DNA of 20,247 bases from JBCBKZ01 sp039026975 (GTDB lineage Bacteria > Bacteroidota > Bacteroidia > J057). This document shows positions 1 to 5,591 of the stretch, in pieces. The position numbers and the translations under genes are program-made. Below the pieces are notes generated by a model. It saw only the letters and a program-made list of their open reading frames with translations. It was not told the DNA's origin and ran no database searches. Where the stretch lies: NCBI GenBank assembly GCA_039026975.1, contig JBCCLI010000078.1, forward strand, positions 1 to 20,247, read 5' to 3'. Each line of letters opens with the position of its first letter. Positions within the stretch are counted from its first letter, which is position 1.

Positions 1-183
1 ATTTTTTCTTAGAGTGGTGCAAATCTAATATAAATCCCCGCAATTCCACAAGCTTTCTTTTCATTTTCATGCCCTAAGCTGCGGAACGGCGGAGATGACT
101 ACTACCACATAAACACTATTACTCTTATATGACCTAAAAAAGAGAATTGGCGCCAAAAAAGTCATAAAAATACTATGCACGCA
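1..183. other. Left-edge non-coding region, possible start of a divergent minus-strand gene
   Basis: No gene on the plus strand is visible here. On the minus strand an ATG at 70-68 opens a frame that runs without a stop to the window edge; its first residues are MKMKRKLVELRGFILDLHHS. It is too short to recognise, and 23 open codons can occur by chance, so it is only a candidate N-terminus of a divergently transcribed gene. The rest of the stretch is AT-rich and shows no structure I can name. Confidence 0.25.
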
Positions 184-214
184 TTGCATTTAGTATGCAT
201 GCATACTATATTTG
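184..214 (+). promoter_or_regulatory. Bacteroidota-type promoter with an 18-bp palindromic operator in its spacer
   Basis: TTG at 184-186 and TATATTTG at 207-214 are separated by 20 bases, which matches the TTG-N(17-23)-TAnnTTTG pattern known for Bacteroidota primary sigma-factor promoters. The spacer carries the perfect palindrome TAGTATGCATGCATACTA (191-208), which runs into the first two bases of the -7 element. A dimeric regulator bound there would compete with RNA polymerase, so repression is the natural reading. Transcription would begin near 220 and leave a leader of about 150 bases before the iron-sulfur genes. Consensus and palindrome are seen directly; the regulator is unknown. Confidence 0.6.
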
Positions 215-218
215 TTTA

Positions 219-246
219 TATACGTATACTGTATAGACGCTGTATA
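219..246 (+). promoter_or_regulatory. Short palindrome and 11-bp-spaced direct repeats in the leader
   Basis: Just downstream of the promoter lie the 10-bp palindrome TATACGTATA (219-228) and two copies of CTGTATA (229-235 and 240-246) whose starts are 11 bases apart, about one helical turn. This spacing suits two protein subunits on the same DNA face. A regulatory role is inferred only; the AT-rich composition makes chance repeats easier. Confidence 0.3.
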
Positions 247-373
247 TCTCGTCTTTATCAGATATGTAGATAGGTGTTCAAGGGAAAACCTACAGATGGG
301 TTAGAAACGAACATCTTAACAATGAGAAGGTTAGACAGATTGTCTATATTGAATATTTACAAAAAGGACTTAT

Positions 374-1843
374 ATGATTAGCCAGTTCATTTTCTTCTTA
401 GTGGTTGCGGCGGGAATAGGCTATTTCAGCTTCCAAATATCGCGTATAAGCAAGAATATTAAGTTGGGAAGGCCACTGGATCGTTCAGACAGGCCGCTGG
501 AGCGTCTCCAAAAAATGGCACTGGTCGCTTTCGGACAGAAGAAGATGTTTAAACGTGTAATCCCTGCTGTCCTTCATGGAATTCTCTATGTGAGCTTTTT
601 GGTGATCAATATAGAGGTACTGGAAATCATCGTAGATGGACTCTTTGCCCAGCATAGGATCTTAGGTCAATATACGGACCCCTTGTATAGTGTGCTCATG
701 TACGTCAATGAGTTCTTAGGTGCTCTGGTGATCGTAGCTTCCATCATTCTTCTCATCAGGAGAAACGTCATTAAAGTAAAGCGATTCTCCGGGATAGAGA
801 TGACAGAATCTAAGGGACTAATTCAAATGAAGAATTATTCTCATATAGATGCTAATCTGATTCTGGTGACGGAAATAGTGCTGATGACCTCCCTGTTTAT
901 TTTTAACGTGGCTGATATCACCCTCCACAGTATGGGAGCAGGAATGTTATCTGAAGGAGGAACAGGAACTATTTCAGATCTTCCCGGTGTATATCCCATT
1001 AGCCATCCTCTGGCAGACATGAGACTACTGGGGAGTGATTTACACACTTTGCATTTACTAGAGAGAATTGGCTGGTGGGGACATATAGTAGGGATTCTCT
1101 TATTCTTAAACTATCTCCCTATTTCTAAGCACTTCCATGTAATCATGGCCTTCCCTAATGTGTATTTTTCGCGCTTGGATGACCAGGGGAAACTTACTTC
1201 CTCCAAGCATATCCAGGAAGAGGTAAAAGCTGCTTTTGACTTTAACTACACCCCTCCCGAAGATCCTAATGCCCCCAATCGTTTTGGGGCTAAAGATGTA
1301 ACAGACCTCACTTGGAAGAGCCTGATGGATAGCTACACCTGTACAGAATGTGGAAGGTGTACCTCTGTCTGTCCTGCCAATATCACAGGAAAGAAGCTTT
1401 CTCCCCGTAAGGTAGTCATGGATGTAAGGGACAGATTAGAAGAAATTCAGAAGTTCAAGCTGGTTCCAGATGAGAATGGCTTAATGGTAGCTGGAAACGG
1501 AGTAGAAGGCTCAGAAGAAGCAGCTGGACATACCCTATTAGGGGATCATTATATATCCATAGAAGAACTGAGAGCTTGTACCACCTGCAATGCATGTGTA
1601 GAAGCCTGTCCTGTAAATATAAATCAGGTGGATATCATCGTGGAGCTACGTCGGCATCTGATCATGGAAGACTCTGATATGCCTGAAGAATGGGCAGCCA
1701 TGACCACTAATATAGAGAATAACGGAGCGCCTTGGGCCTTTCCCGCTGCTGATAGGTTCAACTGGGCAAATGACATAGAAGTAGAAGTAGCCATAACTGA
1801 AGAAGTGGAGACAGCAGAAGGAGAAGTAGAAGTTCAGAGCTAA
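374..1843 (+). CDS. Membrane 4Fe-4S dicluster protein, HdrC/NarI-like electron-transfer subunit
   Basis: The 489-residue protein joins a membrane domain to a soluble ferredoxin-like domain. Hydrophobic segments lie near residues 2-22, 60-86, 105-128, 160-182 and 233-255, about five helices as in NarI-type cytochrome b subunits. His68, His237, His253 and His255 sit in or next to these helices and are possible haem ligands. The soluble part has two classic CxxCxxCxxxCP clusters: Cys323, 326, 329, 333 and Cys402, 405, 408, 412, each expected to hold a 4Fe-4S centre. A Glu-rich tail ends the protein. The next gene, 10 bases on, encodes the CCG partner expected for a heterodisulfide-reductase-like complex. 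It probably passes electrons between a cytosolic donor and the quinone pool; donor and acceptor are not shown by the sequence. Confidence 0.88.
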   Translation: MISQFIFFLVVAAGIGYFSFQISRISKNIKLGRPLDRSDRPLERLQKMALVAFGQKKMFKRVIPAVLHGILYVSFLVINIEVLEIIVDGLFAQHRILGQYTDPLYSVLMYVNEFLGALVIVASIILLIRRNVIKVKRFSGIEMTESKGLIQMKNYSHIDANLILVTEIVLMTSLFIFNVADITLHSMGAGMLSEGGTGTISDLPGVYPISHPLADMRLLGSDLHTLHLLERIGWWGHIVGILLFLNYLPISKHFHVIMAFPNVYFSRLDDQGKLTSSKHIQEEVKAAFDFNYTPPEDPNAPNRFGAKDVTDLTWKSLMDSYTCTECGRCTSVCPANITGKKLSPRKVVMDVRDRLEEIQKFKLVPDENGLMVAGNGVEGSEEAAGHTLLGDHYISIEELRACTTCNACVEACPVNINQVDIIVELRRHLIMEDSDMPEEWAAMTTNIENNGAPWAFPAADRFNWANDIEVEVAITEEVETAEGEVEVQS

Positions 1844-1853
1844 TGAAAAGCAT

Positions 1854-2726
1854 ATGAGAGATCCAGACGCAATAGATACACAACCACCCATTCAAGAAGG
1901 GGATGTGTATGTAAAATCCATAAAACAGAAAAAAATGAATATAAAAGTCCCACTCATATCAGAAGTAGTGGCACAAGGCAAAACGCCGGAGTACCTCTTC
2001 TGGGTAGGATGTGCTGGCTCATATGACGCTCGTTATCAGCGAGTAACCAGAGCATTTGTGAGGATACTTTCTGCGTTGGAGGTAGACTATGCCGTCTTGG
2101 GACCAGAGGAGACCTGTACAGGAGATCCTGCCAAGCGCTCAGGGAATGAGTTCCTGTTTCAGATGCAGGCTATGCAGAATATAGAGTTGATGAATATGTA
2201 TGAAGTGAAGAAGGTAATTACAGCCTGTCCTCACTGCTATAACACCATCAAAAATGAGTATCCTGACTTAGGAGGTAATTATGAAGTGATTCACCATTCT
2301 ACCTTCTTGCAGGAGCTGATTAATGATGGGAGAATCAAGATGAAGGAGGGAGGAGAGTTTAAAGGGAAGAAGATCACCTACCATGATTCCTGTTACCTAG
2401 GCCGTGCTAATGGTATTTACGAGGCCCCCAGGAAAGTATTAGAGGCCCTGGATGCGGATTTAGCAGAAATGAAACGCTGCCGCACTAAGGGCTTATGCTG
2501 TGGAGCAGGTGGAGCCCAAATGTTCAAGGAAGCTGAGAAAGGCAAAAAAGAAGTGAATGTAGAACGTACAGAAGAAGCCTTGGATACCAAGGCTAAAGTG
2601 ATTGCCGCTGCTTGTCCTTTTTGTCTTACCATGATGATAGATGGTGTCAAGCACTATGAGAAAGAGAATGAAGTAGAGGTATTGGATTTAGCAGAATTAG
2701 TAGATAAAAGCATGGATAAGTCATAG
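1854..2726 (+). CDS. CCG-domain (Fe-S)-binding protein, HdrB-like
   Basis: This is a soluble protein with two cysteine-rich CCG-type halves. The first has WVGCAGSYDAR near residues 50-60, GPEETCTGDPA near 84 and ACPHCYNTI near 126. The second has HDSCYLGR near 178, the diagnostic GLCCGAGG with Cys215-Cys216, and ACPFCLTMM near 247. Such domains bind a non-cubane 4Fe-4S cluster in HdrB and recur in GlpC and lactate-utilisation proteins. The first ATG gives 290 residues. An internal ATG at 1935 gives 263 and begins MNIKVPLISEVVAQGKTPE, which resembles where related proteins start, so the true start may be 1935. It follows the membrane 4Fe-4S gene closely and is probably co-transcribed with it as one electron-transfer complex. 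The substrate is unknown. Confidence 0.88.
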   Translation: MRDPDAIDTQPPIQEGDVYVKSIKQKKMNIKVPLISEVVAQGKTPEYLFWVGCAGSYDARYQRVTRAFVRILSALEVDYAVLGPEETCTGDPAKRSGNEFLFQMQAMQNIELMNMYEVKKVITACPHCYNTIKNEYPDLGGNYEVIHHSTFLQELINDGRIKMKEGGEFKGKKITYHDSCYLGRANGIYEAPRKVLEALDADLAEMKRCRTKGLCCGAGGAQMFKEAEKGKKEVNVERTEEALDTKAKVIAAACPFCLTMMIDGVKHYEKENEVEVLDLAELVDKSMDKS

Positions 2727-2805
2727 ATAGAAGAAGTAGATGAATTAAGCTAGTGAGAGATAAACTTTTTGGAATTGTAACGCTAAAGTTTTGAATGGAA
2801 CGCAT

Positions 2806-2897
2806 TGGAGAGACACTGCATTATTGTTTACTTTTTTTGCTAAGGAAAAAAGTAAGTCTACAGGCTAGATATGGATGGCTGTGGAAGGCGACGTAGC
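2806..2897 (+). repeat. Composite intergenic repeat, copy A
   Basis: This copy begins with TGGAGAGACACTG (2806-2818). It continues with an AT-rich hairpin whose arms are TTACTTTTTT (2828-2837) and AAAAAAGTAA (2846-2855), and ends with a block around ATGGATGGC leading to GGAAGGCGACGTAGC (2883-2897). The same order of parts appears at 4100-4211, with the last 15 bases identical. No reading frame is preserved between the copies, so the shared feature is the DNA or RNA itself. Confidence 0.55.
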
Positions 2898-2940
2898 CCT
2901 GGCACAAAAGATTATTCAGAAAAATTTTATATCCTCAAAG

Positions 2941-2966
2941 TATCTGAAATTCAGATATATATCTGA
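2941..2966 (+). repeat. Two overlapping, mutually exclusive hairpins
   Basis: TATCTGA (2941-2947) pairs with TCAGATA (2951-2957) across a 3-base loop. The same right arm also forms a perfect 16-bp palindrome, TCAGATATATATCTGA (2951-2966), with the bases that follow. Only one of the two pairings can form at a time. They lie just before the terminator at 2976. Function is unknown. Confidence 0.4.
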
Positions 2967-2975
2967 TAAAAATGG

Positions 2976-3007
2976 ATGAGCTACCTAAGAAGTAGCTCAT
3001 TTTTTAT
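2976..3007 (+). terminator. Intrinsic terminator after the iron-sulfur gene pair
   Basis: The arms ATGAGCTAC (2976-2984) and GTAGCTCAT (2992-3000) form a 9-bp stem with a 7-base loop, followed at once by a run of T (3000-3006). A short A run precedes the stem. This is a textbook rho-independent terminator on the plus strand. It lies 250 bases past the stop of the CCG protein, so the transcript would carry the composite repeat in its 3' end. Confidence 0.8.
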
Positions 3008-3023
3008 TTCCCTTTATTGGTTA

Positions 3024-3042
3024 ATGCTAAAATATTTAGCAT
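3024..3042. promoter_or_regulatory. Palindrome upstream of the transglycosylase gene
   Basis: ATGCTAAA and TTTAGCAT form an 8-bp inverted repeat around a 3-base centre (3024-3042). A TTG at 3017-3019 lies just before it, but no good TAnnTTTG follows, so a promoter cannot be fixed. It could be an operator for the downstream gene or a small hairpin. It is clearly separate from the terminator that ends at 3007. Confidence 0.4.
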
Positions 3043-3159
3043 ATTTACTAATGAAATGAGAATTTTTTCGTTCTCACTTAAAAGGAACACAGAACTCTAG
3101 TTGATATGGAGTTCAACCTCAAGCTACAATCGGACTTTTATACTTTAAGAGAGAACATA

Positions 3160-4026
3160 ATGAAAAGTTACAAATCGGAAACGCGACTAACGCGTAGAGG
3201 GGGGAACTATGTGTTTGTACCTGCATTTTTGACTAAAAGCATAAGAGGAATAGGGTTCCTTGCTATTCTAATAGGTAGCCATGTATTCAGTGATTATTTC
3301 TATCCAAGAGGAGAAAGTTCAAGAGGGAATGAATCTAGCTTAGGGTATACCTCTACCTACATGCCTGCTTCTATCTCTTCTGCTAGTGATTACACGCTTG
3401 AGACAGAACGCCAGCCAGAAGCGGCCTATGCAGATGTGGTGGAAAAGCCCAATGTTCTTATCACCCATGCTAATCATACGCCCAAGGCCACAGAAAGCAG
3501 CCGTTCCTTATACTTAAGTGATCAAGCTTCTGCCTACATCCAGGATATAGTGGGGTTTCAAATGAAAGTATCAGAAGTAGCGAGAATGCTGGATATTCCA
3601 GCAGAATGGCTGATGAGCATTATCAGTGCAGAGTCTAGTTTTAACCCCCAAGCTATTAACAGGGCTGGTTCAGGGGCTACCGGACTGATACAATTTATGC
3701 CTTCTACAGCTGCTGATATGAATACCACCCTTTCTCAAATCAAGCAGATGGATGCTATGCGTCAGCTGGATTATGTGTACCACTACCTGGACAAGGTTAG
3801 GCAGCGGTATGGGGAATATACTAGTTTGACTGATACCTACTTGGCTGTCTTATATCCTAAAGCGAGACAGAATGACCTTTGCTATGTCTTGTTCTCCAAG
3901 CCTTCTAAAAAGTACACCCAAAATAAAGGGCTGGATACTAACAAGGATGGGAGAGTAACCATCAGCGACATAGACAGACGTATGCAACGGCTATATTCCA
4001 CTGCCTATACCATTAAGAAAAAGTGA
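3160..4026 (+). CDS. Membrane-anchored lytic transglycosylase (SLT domain) with EF-hand loop
   Basis: An SLT/lysozyme-like fold is marked by ISAESSFNPQAINRAGSGATG followed by LIQFMPSTA. The Glu of AESSF (residue 158 from this start) is the expected catalytic acid that cleaves the peptidoglycan MurNAc-GlcNAc bond. A single hydrophobic segment near residues 32-47 suggests a membrane anchor, followed by a Ser-rich linker of roughly 90 residues. Near the C-terminus DTNKDGRVTISD has all ligand positions of a calcium-binding EF-hand loop. An in-frame ATG at 3106 would add 18 residues; I prefer 3160 because the extra stretch shows no signal and a GAGAG lies just before this ATG. Terminator-like hairpins and repeats on both sides suggest it is transcribed alone. 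Confidence 0.82.
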   Translation: MKSYKSETRLTRRGGNYVFVPAFLTKSIRGIGFLAILIGSHVFSDYFYPRGESSRGNESSLGYTSTYMPASISSASDYTLETERQPEAAYADVVEKPNVLITHANHTPKATESSRSLYLSDQASAYIQDIVGFQMKVSEVARMLDIPAEWLMSIISAESSFNPQAINRAGSGATGLIQFMPSTAADMNTTLSQIKQMDAMRQLDYVYHYLDKVRQRYGEYTSLTDTYLAVLYPKARQNDLCYVLFSKPSKKYTQNKGLDTNKDGRVTISDIDRRMQRLYSTAYTIKKK

Positions 4027-4081
4027 GTCGGAAAGAAATTACTAACTGTTTACAGTCTTGAAATGGTTAAGAGGCCGCCCT

Positions 4082-4100
4082 ATCCCGATTTGATCGGGAT
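4082..4100. repeat. Small perfect hairpin at the left side of repeat copy B
   Basis: ATCCCGAT (4082-4089) and ATCGGGAT (4093-4100) form an 8-bp stem with a 3-base loop. No T run follows, so it does not look like a terminator despite lying 56 bases past the transglycosylase stop. It abuts repeat copy B and may belong to the same mobile or dispersed unit. Confidence 0.45.
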
Positions 4101-4211
4101 GGAGAGAATCTGAGTTGCCTTGGAGAAAAAAGCGCTTTTGCCTTCTTTCAGGGCTACTGCCAAAAGAAGGTTCCAGGGAAGAAATGGATTGCCCGCGGAA
4201 GGCGACGTAGC
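4100..4211 (+). repeat. Composite intergenic repeat, copy B
   Basis: Same order of parts as copy A at 2806: TGGAGAGAATCTG (4100-4112), a central hairpin zone, then ATGGATTGC leading to GGAAGGCGACGTAGC (4197-4211). The hairpin zone differs in sequence: the palindrome AAAAGCGCTTTT (4128-4139) and the stem CCTTCTTT/AAAGAAGG (4141-4148 with 4163-4170). It is about 20 bases longer than copy A. The conserved ends with a variable structured middle suggest a dispersed non-coding element. From 4212 to 4310 I see nothing else. Confidence 0.55.
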
Positions 4212-4310
4212 ACGGGAAAAAGAGGTAATAGTAATATGAAGCTGGCCTATTCCAAATATATCAGAACTAAGTGGATACGACGAGTTGATGTAGCTGAGCT
4301 TTCCTTTGTT

Positions 4311-4347
4311 AGGACCGTTTACCCTAGGGTAGATGGTCCTTTTTTTA
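4311..4347 (+). terminator. Terminator-like hairpin directly upstream of sbcD
   Basis: AGGACC (4311-4316) pairs with GGTCCT (4335-4340), and TACCC (4320-4324) with GGGTA (4327-4331). The three bases between, GTT opposite GAT, also pair in RNA through G-U wobbles and one U-A pair. The result is a nearly continuous 14-bp stem closed by TA, followed by eight T. The run ends 12 bases before the sbcD ATG, leaving almost no room for a separate promoter downstream. It may end transcription from the left, or act as an attenuator in an sbcD leader. Confidence 0.7.
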
Positions 4348-4359
4348 CTACTTTCACAT

Positions 4360-5586
4360 ATGAAATTATTGCATACGGCAGACTGGCATTTAGGGAAACG
4401 CCTGGACCATGTCTCCCGCTTAGCCGAACAGAAAGAGGTATTGGCAGAAATCTGTGAGATAGCGGATCAAGAAGAGGTAGACGCTGTGCTCATAGCCGGA
4501 GATCTTTTTGATACGGTCAATCCTTCCATAGAATCCCTGGAACTCTTTTATCACACCTTGAAAAGGCTGGCTAATGATGGGAAGCGCGCAGTGATAGGGA
4601 TAGCAGGTAATCATGATTCTCCAGACAGAGTAGAGGCACCAGATCCCCTAGCTAGAGAATGTGGAATTATACTTACGGGTTATCCTGACAGCCAGGTTCC
4701 TCCCTTTGAGTTAGAGACCGGCCTAAAGGTACTTAAGTCAGATAAGGGCTTTTTAGAACTTAAGCTACCCACATCTCCTCATCCATTGAGAATGCTCCTT
4801 ACGCCCTATGCTAATGAGATTCGGTTGAAAAAAGCGCTGGGAAGTGAAGAGGCAGAAGAAGCCCTCAGGACAGTCCTGGAAGCTGCCTGGCAGAAGGTGG
4901 CCCATACTTACTGTGATGACCAAGGCTGTAATGTGCTGATGAGCCACCTTTTTGTGATACCCCATGCCGGATCAGAAAAGCCGGAAGAGATAGAAGGAGA
5001 GAAACCTATTCTTACCGTAGGCGGTGCTTCAGAGATTTATAGCCAGAATTTTCCTGAGCATATTCAATATGTGGCCCTGGGCCATTTACATAGATCCCAC
5101 AGTGTAACGCATGAAACTATGCCTATCTGGTATAGCGGGAGTCCGCTGGGATACAGTATGAGTGAGGCAGGTCAGCAGAAGTACGTGAATATTGTAGAGC
5201 TTCTACCGGGAGAAAAAGCTACTACCAAACAAGTAGCACTTACCAAGGGGAGACAGTTGGTAAGGCTTGCGGCATCCTCCGTAGAAGAAGCTCGGAAGTT
5301 ATTAAGAGAACACCCTAATAGCTGGGTAGAGCTAAGCCTTGCATTGACAGACTTTCTAACAGCTGCTGAGAGAAAGTTATTACTGGAAGAACATGACGGG
5401 CTTATCTCCATTATTCCTAAGATCTTATTGGCAGAAGAAGATCCATCAGCTTCCCATATGGTGGATTTAACCCAGGATATGGAGTCCCTCTTTAAAGATT
5501 ACTTCCAGCACAAACACCAACAAGCCCCCAACGATACTATACTCGCCCTCTTCCGGGAAGTCATCTCTCAGGAAGCAGAAGCTTAA
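4360..5586 (+). CDS. sbcD: SbcD, nuclease subunit of SbcCD (Mre11 family)
   Basis: The protein has 408 residues, close to the 400 of E. coli SbcD. All metallophosphoesterase motifs are present: DWH (Asp8, His10), GDLFD (Asp48), GNHD (Asn84, His85), MSHLF (His196) and GHLHR (His242, His244). These bind two Mn ions and cut DNA ends and hairpins in an ATP-controlled complex with SbcC in the cytoplasm. The ATG at 4360 is chosen because MKLLHTADWHLGKR is where the family starts; an ATG at 4333 lies inside the terminator-like hairpin and is unlikely. The gene ends 5 bases before sbcC, so the two subunits are almost certainly made from one transcript. Confidence 0.96.
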   Translation: MKLLHTADWHLGKRLDHVSRLAEQKEVLAEICEIADQEEVDAVLIAGDLFDTVNPSIESLELFYHTLKRLANDGKRAVIGIAGNHDSPDRVEAPDPLARECGIILTGYPDSQVPPFELETGLKVLKSDKGFLELKLPTSPHPLRMLLTPYANEIRLKKALGSEEAEEALRTVLEAAWQKVAHTYCDDQGCNVLMSHLFVIPHAGSEKPEEIEGEKPILTVGGASEIYSQNFPEHIQYVALGHLHRSHSVTHETMPIWYSGSPLGYSMSEAGQQKYVNIVELLPGEKATTKQVALTKGRQLVRLAASSVEEARKLLREHPNSWVELSLALTDFLTAAERKLLLEEHDGLISIIPKILLAEEDPSASHMVDLTQDMESLFKDYFQHKHQQAPNDTILALFREVISQEAEA

Positions 5587-5591
5587 TTCCT

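Noticed and set aside
4333..4359. Upstream ATG for sbcD that would add nine residues (MVLFLLLSH).
   Set aside because: It lies inside the terminator-like hairpin, and the family starts at the MKLLHTADWH sequence.
4236..4457. Plus-strand frame of 73 codons between repeat copy B and sbcD.
   Set aside because: It runs out of frame into sbcD through the hairpin, and its product has no recognisable feature.
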